32,180 nucleotides of DNA from CAYYNQ01 sp964473105 (GTDB lineage Bacteria; Sumerlaeota; Sumerlaeia; MVZB01): contig CAYYNQ010000027.1 in assembly GCA_964473105.1 (NCBI GenBank), positions 1 through 32,180 of the forward strand. The letters are read 5' to 3'. The notes beneath the pieces are model-generated. The model did not search any database. It saw nothing but the letters and a program-made list of their open reading frames with translations, and was not told where the DNA came from. Positions 16,434 to 24,829 of the stretch are shown here, piece by piece. The translations under genes were made by a program, and so were the position numbers. The first letter of the stretch is position 1, and every line of letters starts with the position of its first letter.

Positions 16434-16941
16434 TTCACAGAACCCTCGCAAGTTAACCCATTTCTCACATTTCGTCAGATCTCTCCCCGATAAGACGGAA
16501 TAAGAAAGTAATCGAGGCAGTGCATCGATATTCCCCTTTGAGACCATGAATGCGGGCACTGGCATGCTCGATCGCTTTCCTCCTATGGCCTATTACAGGG
16601 ATTCACGGGAACCCGATACGATGCGTTGGAGGAGACCTTATATGTCGAACCGCGTTATACATAGAGGAAAACTTCGACGTCTTCCTCTTCACACCCCCGG
16701 AATACGGCAAAGGGGGGCTAAAAGATGAGAGTCATTTCTGGATGTCAGACATGGAACCATCGATATTGACCGCACCAGCTACAGCCCATACAGCTGTGTT
16801 CGAGATAGTGAGTCCGAAATGGTTTCCTCTCCAAGGGCCGTGATGCGCAATATTCGTGCGATTTCGTTCTCGGTGTGGTTAACTGACATGTTCCCGACTT
16901 AATTTGCGCTGCAGACAAAAACGGACTGGGGTTCAGCAAGC
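16434..16941. other. 508-base gap with at most one doubtful small gene
   Basis: The stretch separates the DUF1501 set from the catabolic region. It contains a possible small secreted protein at 16550-16843, described separately. I see no clear promoter or terminator: no stem followed by T residues, and no good -35/-10 pair before the SDR gene at 16942. Confidence 0.4.
16550..16843 (+). CDS. Doubtful small secreted protein, unknown
   Basis: A 97-residue frame starts with a signal-peptide-like segment (MRALACSIAFLLWPITGIHG) and continues with YIEENFDVFLFTPPEYGKGG and a stretch containing SHFWMSDMEPS. No homology is recognised. There is no Shine-Dalgarno, and an overlapping frame of 60 residues starts four bases earlier. 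It could be a remnant of a longer secreted enzyme or simply a chance frame. Treat it as unproven. Confidence 0.25.
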   Translation: MRALACSIAFLLWPITGIHGNPIRCVGGDLICRTALYIEENFDVFLFTPPEYGKGGLKDESHFWMSDMEPSILTAPATAHTAVFEIVSPKWFPLQGP

Positions 16942-17718
16942 ATGAACTTGAAGGATAAGGTGGCAGTAGTGACCGGGGCTGCTCAAGGAATCGGCTCGGG
17001 TATCGCACGGGTATTTGCCGAAGAAGGTGCTCGTGTTATTGTTGTGGATATCCAAGAGGACCAGGGCCACGCTGAAGTGGAAAACATTGTCTCCCAGGGC
17101 GGCATGGCGGAATTTATTCAGGCGGACGTGTCTCAGGAAGCGGATGTAACAGCCGTTTTCGATCGTGCGGTACGACAGCACGGAACAGTCCACATGGTGG
17201 TCAACAATGCCGCCATATGTCTTGTAAAGACCGTTGAAGAATCCACGGTGGAGGAATGGGACCGCGTGATGGCGGTCAATGTACGTTCCATCTTCCTGAC
17301 GACAAAGTATGCCGTCCCGCAAATGAGAAAGCAGGGAGGAGGCAGCATCGTGAATGTGGCCTCCGTGGGAAGCTTTATCGGTCAACAGCAAACACCGGCG
17401 TATATTGCGAGTAAGGGCGCAGTCCTTTTGCTCACTCGAACGCTTGCCGTCGACTACGGCCCTGACAATATCCGGGTAAACTGTATCTGCCCGGGCATCA
17501 CGGACACACCCATGCTTCGATATCACCTCAATCAAAGTCCCGATCCGGAACAAAACCTGAAGGATCGTCTCCGACGAGTCCCAACAGGCCAGATCCTTCA
17601 ACCGGAGGGCATGGGTCGGGCCACGGCATTCCTGTGCGGCGAACATGCACAGGGAATCACCGGCGCCTCCCTGGTGGTGGATGGGGGTTACATTTCCTGT
17701 GCTGAGTTTTCTCCCTGA
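16942..17718 (+). CDS. Short-chain dehydrogenase/reductase (SDR)
   Basis: This is a classical cytoplasmic SDR of 258 residues. It has TGAAQGIG (11-18, cofactor loop), NNAA (88-91), Asn113, and the catalytic Ser141, Tyr154 and Lys158 with normal spacing. Asp36 in VVVDI (approximately) ends the second strand and favours NAD(H) over NADP(H). The C-terminal GASLVVDGGY motif is intact. It most likely oxidises or reduces a hydroxyl on a sugar, sugar acid or hydroxyacyl substrate. Its position ahead of a GH36-like hydrolase and a hexuronate-type transporter favours a carbohydrate-derived substrate, which is inference. GGGG before the ATG is a weak ribosome site. The gap to the next gene is 114 bases. 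Confidence 0.9.
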   Translation: MNLKDKVAVVTGAAQGIGSGIARVFAEEGARVIVVDIQEDQGHAEVENIVSQGGMAEFIQADVSQEADVTAVFDRAVRQHGTVHMVVNNAAICLVKTVEESTVEEWDRVMAVNVRSIFLTTKYAVPQMRKQGGGSIVNVASVGSFIGQQQTPAYIASKGAVLLLTRTLAVDYGPDNIRVNCICPGITDTPMLRYHLNQSPDPEQNLKDRLRRVPTGQILQPEGMGRATAFLCGEHAQGITGASLVVDGGYISCAEFSP

Positions 17719-17832
17719 AAAGAAGACCGAAGGAAAGACCAATGCCCTGATTCGGGAATCGTTGCTATCCAGAATTCAGGCCGTTTTGCATCTGATAACG
17801 TCATCAGGAATCTTGTGGAAATGGGGGATATT

Positions 17833-20800
17833 ATGAAATCAACCAGTATCGGCTTGGCCGTGCAATGCCTCATCATGCTGTCGCCTACAATCTGGCCCAT
17901 CCCGAATGCAGCAGCGGCAGCCGAAGACGGCACAAAAGATTGTCGGGTCGATCACACGGAAAATTTATTAACGTTAAGTAACGAATCGTTCCGATGGACC
18001 ATCGACATATCGAATGGTCCGAAAGCCGTTGCGTGTGAAAATCGGTTGACGGGCACACGGATCGACCTGCATGGCGGCGAGGAGGCATCCCTGCGATTTT
18101 CGGGAGCCCGCGAAGCTCAGCTCCGGGAAAAAGGCCAGGACAAGTCAGGCCACCAGCGCCTCGAACTGGTCGATTGGAGACAGGCGCCGGGGGGTGACGA
18201 GGAGGAAGACCCCAGCCAGGAAATGGGATTCGCCAAGGGATATCATCAACCCGATTTTAACGATTATAACTGGCCCCTCACATCCTCGCCCTGGGAGCTC
18301 AATCACGGGGCCGCCGCACATACCATCGATATTCCCCGCCGATCGGGTTTCAACTGGTTCCGGCACCGCCTTAATCTGCCCACCAACGCCGATGGACAGA
18401 TCGTTGACATTGTTTTGGGTGGGTGCGGCATCTATGACTTCGGAAACCAGCGGGTGTTCGTCAACGGTGAGCTGGTCGGCGCGCGCGAGATCGAGCAGAA
18501 GTGGCAGGAACCGGGGATATTCCGACTGACGCCGGGTGACCCAGCATACAAGGCGCTGCGTTTCGAGCAACCCTGGGAATGGAAGCCCAATGTCATCGCC
18601 GTCCAAGCCTGGAACTGTTTCGACAACCGGCCGAGATCCCTGAGGGAACTGGATCAAGGCAGGTGGTTCACCCCCAGCCGGGAACTCAGGCTTCAGGAAC
18701 ATTTCGTTACAGTCGGAGAAGCATATCGAAACGTTTCAATGACCAGAGTAACCGATGTTGATGTGCAATCGGAGGGCGAGGAAGGAAGAGTGCGTCTCGG
18801 CGTGGAAACCTCTCTCCCGGGTTTGAACGGATCGTTGTGGTACGAGTGGAACGCATCGGAACCCGCCTTGCACAAGTGGCTGGAACTGGACAACCGGGCG
18901 CTGGCCAGCCTGATGCTGGAGGTCAACCTAGGTCAATATGCCATGGATCTCCCTTCCACTGAGGGATTCAGGGGTTTTCCCGTGTACATCAACGGGGAAA
19001 TCTACTGCAGCATTGCCCATCCGGCAGGGGTAGCCCAGGGCGGCTACGGAACTGTGCGCCTTTGTCACTTTCCCGGCCAGTATCTGTGGCCGGGGGATTC
19101 GTATACAACGAAAAAAGCCGTCATTGGCTTTGCCGAAACGGGAGGGGCGGTGCAGGCCTTCCGTGACTACATCATCCGGCGGGCACCACGCAAGGCCCAA
19201 TCGTATGTGATGTGGAACGGTCTGGGAACAGTCTGGGCGCGTCCACCCTGGTACACTTCCTTGTCGGTTGACTGGCAGACGACAGATCCTGCGACCGAGC
19301 AGAAGTTAATGTCCCAGCTGGACAAGATGGAGGAACTGCAGAAGTCGCCGGGACTCTTCTTCGATATTTTCTGGATCGATGCCGGATGGAGAACACCCGA
19401 AGTGTTCCCCTTCATTACCGGACAACAGCAATACAACGGCCGGCTTCGCCCTGCAATGAAACAGTTTTCCCGTTCCGGTTGGCCGGAGGGTCCCGGAAAC
19501 ATGATCGAGCGAATCGAGGGCCTGGGAATGCGTCTGGGATTATGGCTCGGCCAGGGTCATATGGGCTGCCATTCACTGCTGGATACACAACAGATATGGC
19601 GCGAGGCATTCAGGCATCATATCCAGGTCAATCATGTGGCCGGATTCAAATTTGACGGCATGATTCAACGTTGCTGGAGTGTCGATCACAATCATCTGCC
19701 CGGGAAATACTCCATCGAGATGTGCGCGGACGGGAAAATTAACGTTTATAATTACGCGCGTAAACTTGATCCGGATATCCAGCTGATCTTCTTCTATGGC
19801 CATGATTCCCCATGGTGGCTTCTCTGGGGAAACTCCATCTATGACTGGGGGGTTGGGATGGAGGCCGCTTCACCCACATTCGTGCCGACACCCCTTACGA
19901 TAAGGAACAGCGTCGCCGTGGGGCTCGACCAGGCGCTCCAGTTTGATGCTGACGTGCCACCACAGGGGAAGAACTCACTGGGAATCTGGTTTTCAAAGAC
20001 GGTCTGGAACAATTACATCGGGCCCAAACACTGGCTACCGGCCATGGTTATGGATATCAGCCGGGGAAACGCTGTCGCCAACCCCTGGGTTAACCTGAAG
20101 ACCGACATCCAATCCCACGAATACCCCATTCTGGCTCACCTGACACGCCTTCTGAAAAGTTCACCGGACTGCTTCCTGAACACGAGTCCCATTCTGGGTT
20201 CTGCTTGGAACGAAGAGCCTTATGGTTATCTGGGATCTAGTGGCCGGAAATCATTTGTAACCGTCAACAACCCGACTTGGCGGGACCGGGAAATCTCGGT
20301 CGAATTGGGGCCTGACCTGGGCTTGGTATCGCAGGGGAAATGGGAGATTTATATGCATTTTCCCGTCATCGGACGAGTGACCGCTCCCGATGAAACAGCA
20401 TCGCAAGTGAAGCGAGTGTGGCACAGCGGAGAGCGGCTGAGCTGGCGACAAAGTCCCTTCGAGGTGTCGCTCCTGGAAATTACCCCGGCAGGTGACGGCT
20501 CCGTCATGGATAAATCCTGGGAAGAATTCCGACTGCCTGTTGAACCGTGGGATCATCCAGCGCGTGAACTGGTAATCCGCGCGAACTCTGCTGCCCAGCC
20601 ATCCGGGGACAAGACTGGTAGACAGCGTTCGATCGTCATGGACATTCCCCCCCATGATATCCCGGGTCTCCTGGCGCTTGTGCTGCGAATGACCCAAGAC
20701 GGTCATCATCACAAAGCCAACTACTTCTCCGAGACATCTCTCAGCGGAACGATCGGCGGTGGAGAGGTAGGTCCTGCCGGGCCAGATAATGAGTTTCCAA

Positions 20801-20988
20801 TCCAATACACAACGACACCAGAAAAGCAGACAAGCAGCTGGATTGTCTTCGAGATCCCTCTGGAAGCATCCCAAGAAACCCGTCATGCAGAGCTGGTCCT
20901 TTGGGAGAAGTTCTCCGATGTCGTTTCGGTCGAAACAAGGGCTCACCTGCTGCATGCGCAGTCGAGAATGGCCGGGGATTTCTTCTGA
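17833..20988 (+). CDS. Large secreted GH36-like (alpha-galactosidase superfamily) glycoside hydrolase
   Basis: The 1051-residue protein has a signal peptide ending near NAAAAA-E. A GH2-type sugar-binding jelly-roll follows around residues 140-290 (WFRHRLNLP; FGNQRVFVNGELVG). Then comes a beta-sandwich, then a TIM barrel of the melibiase/GH-D clan with FFDIFWIDAGW, GLGMRLGLWLG and FKFDG. Asp608 of FKFDG matches the nucleophile position (K-x-D) of GH36/GH27 enzymes. A C-terminal beta region follows. The chosen ATG (17833) follows GGGGGA by about four bases; a GTG at 17815 and ATG at 17821 are in-frame alternatives. It probably cleaves a glycan outside the cytoplasm, with the neighbouring MFS transporter importing the product. 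The exact linkage is unknown and the second catalytic acid was not located with confidence. Confidence 0.8.
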   Translation: MKSTSIGLAVQCLIMLSPTIWPIPNAAAAAEDGTKDCRVDHTENLLTLSNESFRWTIDISNGPKAVACENRLTGTRIDLHGGEEASLRFSGAREAQLREKGQDKSGHQRLELVDWRQAPGGDEEEDPSQEMGFAKGYHQPDFNDYNWPLTSSPWELNHGAAAHTIDIPRRSGFNWFRHRLNLPTNADGQIVDIVLGGCGIYDFGNQRVFVNGELVGAREIEQKWQEPGIFRLTPGDPAYKALRFEQPWEWKPNVIAVQAWNCFDNRPRSLRELDQGRWFTPSRELRLQEHFVTVGEAYRNVSMTRVTDVDVQSEGEEGRVRLGVETSLPGLNGSLWYEWNASEPALHKWLELDNRALASLMLEVNLGQYAMDLPSTEGFRGFPVYINGEIYCSIAHPAGVAQGGYGTVRLCHFPGQYLWPGDSYTTKKAVIGFAETGGAVQAFRDYIIRRAPRKAQSYVMWNGLGTVWARPPWYTSLSVDWQTTDPATEQKLMSQLDKMEELQKSPGLFFDIFWIDAGWRTPEVFPFITGQQQYNGRLRPAMKQFSRSGWPEGPGNMIERIEGLGMRLGLWLGQGHMGCHSLLDTQQIWREAFRHHIQVNHVAGFKFDGMIQRCWSVDHNHLPGKYSIEMCADGKINVYNYARKLDPDIQLIFFYGHDSPWWLLWGNSIYDWGVGMEAASPTFVPTPLTIRNSVAVGLDQALQFDADVPPQGKNSLGIWFSKTVWNNYIGPKHWLPAMVMDISRGNAVANPWVNLKTDIQSHEYPILAHLTRLLKSSPDCFLNTSPILGSAWNEEPYGYLGSSGRKSFVTVNNPTWRDREISVELGPDLGLVSQGKWEIYMHFPVIGRVTAPDETASQVKRVWHSGERLSWRQSPFEVSLLEITPAGDGSVMDKSWEEFRLPVEPWDHPARELVIRANSAAQPSGDKTGRQRSIVMDIPPHDIPGLLALVLRMTQDGHHHKANYFSETSLSGTIGGGEVGPAGPDNEFPIQYTTTPEKQTSSWIVFEIPLEASQETRHAELVLWEKFSDVVSVETRAHLLHAQSRMAGDFF

Positions 20989-21069
20989 GGCGTCATGGGC
21001 CCGACTGTCCGCAATGCAGATCGAGACAGGCTTGCCGGTCTCCCCGTGTATGTGCATGGTTATTCAGTC

Positions 21070-21098
21070 TTGATCATCTATGATGGTACAGGTAGAAT
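21070..21098 (+). promoter_or_regulatory. Predicted sigma70-type promoter upstream of the dioxygenase gene
   Basis: TTGATC (21070-21075) and TAGAAT (21093-21098) are separated by 17 bases and match the consensus in 4/6 and 5/6 positions. The predicted start near 21105 would give a leader of about 80 bases. It lies in the 199-base gap after the GH36-like gene, suggesting the dioxygenase, dehydrogenase and transporter genes form their own unit. Confidence 0.5.
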
Positions 21099-21173
21099 GT
21101 CGGCGCTGAATAATCTAGAAACATGGTTCTCCTGCGGTGATAGGAAATCATCGAGGATTTAGGCTTGATGTAA

Positions 21174-21180
21174 GGGAGGA
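21174..21180 (+). promoter_or_regulatory. Ribosome binding site fixing the GTG start of the dioxygenase gene
   Basis: GGGAGGA lies seven bases before the GTG at 21188. An earlier in-frame GTG at 21137 has no such site and would add 17 residues without family similarity. Confidence 0.7.
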
Positions 21181-21187
21181 AGTCCGC

Positions 21188-22081
21188 GTGCTATTATCCC
21201 GGGAAGATGTCGAATTTTTCAAAACACATGGATATCTCGTGCTGGAAAATCTGTTTACCGCCGATGATCTTTCCCCTGTCAATCAGGTCATCAGTGAATG
21301 GGTGGAGCATGGCAAGGCTCTCGAGGAAAGCGACGAGGTAATCGACCTGGAGGATACACACACACCGGAAAAACCCAGGATACGGCGCATTAAGCGCCCG
21401 TATCAAAATCATCAGGTCTTCCGGGACTTTGTACGTCGCCCCGATTACATGGGGGTGATCAGTTCGCTGATTGGGCCCAACATTCGCCTGCACACCTCAA
21501 AACTGAACCTCAAGCTGGGTGGTTTTGGCGCGCCTGTTCAGTGGCATCAGGATTGGGCCTTCTATCCACACACCAATGATGATGTTCTGGTGAGCGGGGT
21601 TATACTCGATGATATGGTTGAGGACAACGGGCCGTTGCTGGTTATACCGGGATCCCAAAAGGGGCCTGTTTTCGATCACCACCATGATGGTTGTTTTATC
21701 GGAGCCTTCGATACTGAAGCTTCCGGCCTGGATTTTTCGAAGGCCGTCAAGCTGACGGCCCCGACCGGATCCCTGGTAGTGTTTCACTCACGCATCGTTC
21801 ATGGGTCCGAATTGAACCGTTCGGAATTGCCGAGACGGGTGCTTTATTACGAACTGACTGCGGCCGATGCCTGGCCCTTGGGGGGAACCTACTCCATGCC
21901 TCTGATCCCCGACCTGGATACTTACAACGGGCTGATCGTGGCCGGTGAACCAACACTTGAGCCAAGGCTTGAAAAAGTACCTGTCCGAATTCCCCTGCCC
22001 GTGCCTGAAGGGCCCCAGGGAATTTACATCCTTCAAAAACAGATGAGGAAACCAGCCTTTGAAAGTTCCGGAAACGGTTGA
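21188..22081 (+). CDS. Phytanoyl-CoA dioxygenase (PhyH) family oxygenase
   Basis: This 297-residue protein is an Fe(II)/2-oxoglutarate oxygenase of the PhyH family. The N-terminal REDVEFFKTHGYLVLENLF is the typical opening helix-strand. The iron ligands are His120 and Asp122 (WHQDW) and His205 (IVHGS); Arg216/217 (RRVLYYE) is placed to bind 2-oxoglutarate. DNGPLLVIPGSQKG is also characteristic. PhyH enzymes hydroxylate many small molecules, including the alpha carbon of branched acyl-CoAs. Here the gene sits upstream of a D-2-hydroxyacid dehydrogenase, a transporter and, further on, an acyl-CoA mutase cluster, so a role in hydroxylating a pathway substrate is possible. The start is GTG. The next gene begins 86 bases after the stop. 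Confidence 0.9.
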   Translation: MLLSREDVEFFKTHGYLVLENLFTADDLSPVNQVISEWVEHGKALEESDEVIDLEDTHTPEKPRIRRIKRPYQNHQVFRDFVRRPDYMGVISSLIGPNIRLHTSKLNLKLGGFGAPVQWHQDWAFYPHTNDDVLVSGVILDDMVEDNGPLLVIPGSQKGPVFDHHHDGCFIGAFDTEASGLDFSKAVKLTAPTGSLVVFHSRIVHGSELNRSELPRRVLYYELTAADAWPLGGTYSMPLIPDLDTYNGLIVAGEPTLEPRLEKVPVRIPLPVPEGPQGIYILQKQMRKPAFESSGNG

Positions 22082-22167
22082 AGGATGCTCCATTGAAGGG
22101 GAAATCGTGGCCAAGTTGCCCACGTCATTGGAACCGTGAAAATCAGATCCCTGCAAAGTGAATTTCT

Positions 22168-23229
22168 TTGGTGACGAAAAAACAGGGCCGGCCGTTCAAG
22201 GTCGTTTCAAGTGCCGATTTCATCGGTTTCATGGGACCGGATGGAGACAGGGATATCGGGCTCTCTGTGTTTGACGGACATCCGGATATCCAGTTCAGAA
22301 CACTCGATGAGCACAGCGGGGAAATCCTGCCCGCGCAAATACAAAATGCCCATGGATTGATCCTGGCCACACCCACCTTGACCCGACAAAGTCTCCGTCA
22401 ATGTGGGGATTTTCTGGCGGTGGGCAGGTTCGGGGTTGGTTATGACAGCGTGGACGTGACCGCATGCACTGAAGCGGATGTCCTCTTGTTTATCACGCGG
22501 GGCGCGGTGGATTATTCGATGGCTGAGGCGACCCTGCGCTGGATGCTGGCGCTGTCCCATCACTTGACGGTAAAGGATCGTCTGGTGCGTCAGGGACTGT
22601 GGGATCAAAGAGACCTCTATATGGGGACCGAGCTGCGTGACAGGACACTGGGGCTTGTGGGCTGTGGAGGTATCGGACGGTCCGTTGTCCAGTTGTGCGG
22701 CGGGTTTGGAATGAAGCAACCCCTGGTCTACGACCCCCACTTGACTCCCCGGGAAGCCAAACAAACGGGTGTTCGAACTGTCGGGCTGGATGAGCTGCTG
22801 GCATCGTCTGATTTTGTCTCAGTCCATTGCCCCCTAACCGACGAGACACGCAACCTGATCGGGGCACGTGAGATCGCCCTGATGAAACCGACAACCTACC
22901 TTATCAACACTGCACGCGGGGGGATTATCGACGAGGATGCCCTGTTCGATGCGCTCGTCAGCAGACAGATTGCCGGCGCCGCCCTGGATTGTTTTGTCGG
23001 TGAACCTCTGGCCGAACCGCCCAGATACGCGGGTCTGGATAATGTCCTGCTGGCACCCCATTGTATCGGCTGGACCCATGAGTTGTTTCGGGACATGGGT
23101 ATTATGGCCTGCCAGGGAATGGTCGACCTTTTCCTGGGCAATCCCCCCCGAACTGTCATCAACCCTGAGGTCATGGACCGCCCGGGATTCAAGGCAAAAT
23201 GGGCTCGTGTGCGTGGTGTAACGGCGTAA
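22168..23229 (+). CDS. D-2-hydroxyacid dehydrogenase
   Basis: The 353-residue product belongs to the NAD-dependent D-isomer-specific 2-hydroxyacid dehydrogenases (PGDH/GyaR group). GCGGIG (165-170) is the dinucleotide loop, with Asp189 (YDPH) ending the following strand and favouring NAD. The catalytic set is Arg250 (NTARGG), Glu279 (VGEP) and His298 (APHCIGW), all intact. It would interconvert a 2-keto acid and a D-2-hydroxy acid in the cytoplasm. The family includes phosphoglycerate, glyoxylate and hydroxypyruvate enzymes; the substrate is not determined. Start codons are TTG (22168) or GTG (22171); AAGTGA upstream fits either. The stop is 29 bases before the TTG start of the transporter gene, indicating one transcript. 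Confidence 0.92.
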   Translation: MVTKKQGRPFKVVSSADFIGFMGPDGDRDIGLSVFDGHPDIQFRTLDEHSGEILPAQIQNAHGLILATPTLTRQSLRQCGDFLAVGRFGVGYDSVDVTACTEADVLLFITRGAVDYSMAEATLRWMLALSHHLTVKDRLVRQGLWDQRDLYMGTELRDRTLGLVGCGGIGRSVVQLCGGFGMKQPLVYDPHLTPREAKQTGVRTVGLDELLASSDFVSVHCPLTDETRNLIGAREIALMKPTTYLINTARGGIIDEDALFDALVSRQIAGAALDCFVGEPLAEPPRYAGLDNVLLAPHCIGWTHELFRDMGIMACQGMVDLFLGNPPRTVINPEVMDRPGFKAKWARVRGVTA

Positions 23230-23243
23230 AGTCCAGATTTCAT

Positions 23244-23249
23244 GGAGGT
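23244..23249 (+). promoter_or_regulatory. Ribosome binding site fixing a TTG start for the MFS transporter
   Basis: GGAGGT lies nine bases before TTG 23259. The frame is open further upstream to 23199, but that would overlap the preceding gene and add residues with no transporter character. Confidence 0.7.
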
Positions 23250-23258
23250 ACGGACGAC

Positions 23259-24551
23259 TTGAACCAGCCCTTGGAACCCTCACAACCCAAAGGCGGGTAC
23301 CTGCATTGGATCATCCTAGGCATCCTGTTCCTAGCCAGCGTGAATAATTACCTCGATCGCCAGGTGCTTTCTGTCTTGAAGCCGATCTTCCAAGACGACA
23401 AGAGCTTGGGAATCACCGAGGTCCAGTATTCTTACATTGTGATGGCCTTTCTGCTGGCTTATGCCGTGATGTACACGGGCAGTGGGAAGCTTGTCGATAT
23501 TCTCGGGGGGCGACTGGGTGTGGCCTACTGCCTTTTTTCCTGGTCACTGGTGGCCGTCGGGCATGCATTGAGCTCGGGCTGGAAAAGTCTGTGCTCGTTT
23601 CGATTCCTGTTGGGTTTGTCGGAACCCGGACTCTTTCCCGGCGGGATAAAGACCATTTCACGGTTTTTTTCCGAGAAACAGCGGGGGCTAGCCATTTCCC
23701 TAATGATCAGCGGCATCAGTATCGGCTCCATCATTGCACCCCCTCTAATCATCAAGCTGAACGACCTTTACGGTTGGCGGATGACATTCGTGATCACAGG
23801 TGCATCCGGGTTCTTATTGCTGATCCTGTGGTTGTTGGTTTATCCCAGATCAGCCGACAATGACAAGGGTGTGGCACCAGGAACGGCGGATGACAAAGCA
23901 GATGGAAGTAAAATTCGCTGGAGGGATCTCTTTAAATATCCGCAAACACGGGCTTTTTTCGCAGCTCGCTTTGTGGGGGATCCCGTCTGGTATTTTATCC
24001 TGTTCTGGCTGCCCGGATATCTGGTCAATCAGAGGGGATTCTCCATCGAATTGATGGGCAGAACAGCATGGATTCCATTCATCGGGATGGATCTCGGGCT
24101 GATCCTGGGCGGCCTACTGGCGGGTTACCTGATCAAGATGACGGGCAGGGTATTCTTTGCCCGCAAGACATTGATGGCCGTTGCCGGCATCCTAATGCCT
24201 GCCGGAATCCTGAGCTCCCAGTTCGACTTCGTAAACCCCTTCTTGATCATTATGTGTCTCGCCATCGCGACCTTCGCAATGGGCCTCTATGCCTCCGCAC
24301 TGCATTCGCTGCCAAGTGACATCTTCCCCTTCCATATCGTGGCCTCCGTTTATGGCCTGGGAGGAACAGCCGGGGCGATTGGGGGATTTCTGTTCACCAA
24401 ACTTGTTGGCCTACTGGCAGAAAAGGATCTATTTCTCAACATCTTCATCATGGCAGGGGCGATGTATCCGGTCTCTGTCCTGATGATGTGGTTTTTCGTC
24501 AAACCGATTTCCAAAAAACAATCCGGCGATGGGAAGGAAGAATCTGGCTGA
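23259..24551 (+). CDS. MFS transporter, anion:cation symporter (hexuronate-type) family
   Basis: The 430-residue membrane protein has about 12 hydrophobic segments in two halves with a hydrophilic central loop (RSADNDKGVAPGTADDKADGSK). The features NNYLDRQVLSVLKPIFQ in the first segment, GKLVDILGGRLG after the second, and GLSEPGLFPGGIKTISRFFSEKQRG are those of the ACS family (ExuT, GarP, DgoT), which import hexuronates, aldonates or related acids with protons. It is likely the uptake route for the product of the neighbouring hydrolase or for an organic acid fed to the CoA ligase. The start is TTG with a strong ribosome site. It lies 29 bases after the hydroxyacid dehydrogenase gene. Substrate is inferred from family only. 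Confidence 0.88.
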   Translation: MNQPLEPSQPKGGYLHWIILGILFLASVNNYLDRQVLSVLKPIFQDDKSLGITEVQYSYIVMAFLLAYAVMYTGSGKLVDILGGRLGVAYCLFSWSLVAVGHALSSGWKSLCSFRFLLGLSEPGLFPGGIKTISRFFSEKQRGLAISLMISGISIGSIIAPPLIIKLNDLYGWRMTFVITGASGFLLLILWLLVYPRSADNDKGVAPGTADDKADGSKIRWRDLFKYPQTRAFFAARFVGDPVWYFILFWLPGYLVNQRGFSIELMGRTAWIPFIGMDLGLILGGLLAGYLIKMTGRVFFARKTLMAVAGILMPAGILSSQFDFVNPFLIIMCLAIATFAMGLYASALHSLPSDIFPFHIVASVYGLGGTAGAIGGFLFTKLVGLLAEKDLFLNIFIMAGAMYPVSVLMMWFFVKPISKKQSGDGKEESG

Positions 24552-24829
24552 CATCAAGGGCGCAACCCGGGATAATCCGGACGATCAGGGCATGGGGTGA
24601 ACGACCGGGGATACCGGCCCGTATGAGAAGTCGTCAGCGGCTTCAACCAGAAAAATAATGATGGGAAGCGGCAATCATCGGCAGGGATTTTTCGGCGGGA
24701 ATTCGGGTGGTCATGCCTGATGTTCAAAGAACCATCTGTTCGTCCTGGATTATTGTCTGGAGACTTCAGATTCAGATCCCTTTGTGATGCAGCCCAAAGT
24801 CCTCAAGTGTAACGGAAAGAGGTCTCCAG
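24552..24829. other. 278-base gap before the mutase operon
   Basis: This gap separates the transporter gene from the mutase large subunit and probably holds the mutase operon promoter. I find no -35/-10 pair I trust. GAGGT six bases before the ATG at 24830 is the ribosome site. A CCGG-GGATA-CCGG inverted repeat near 24610 is short and is not followed by T residues. No cobalamin riboswitch (B12-box) is seen. Confidence 0.35.

Noticed and set aside
16933..17742. 269-residue minus-strand open frame opposite the SDR gene
   Set aside because: It is fully antisense to a gene with intact SDR motifs and has no recognisable domain; it is a by-product of codon bias.
21023..21042. GAGAC...GTCTC hairpin after the GH36-like gene as a terminator
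   Set aside because: The stem is only five pairs with an awkward loop and no T run follows.
20251..21057. 268-residue minus-strand open frame opposite the 3' end of the GH36-like gene
   Set aside because: It is antisense to a conserved coding region, with a composition typical of shadow frames and no homology seen.
24600..24829. Cobalamin riboswitch upstream of the mutase operon
   Set aside because: No B12-box or recognisable conserved core was found in the gap; mutase operons often lack one.
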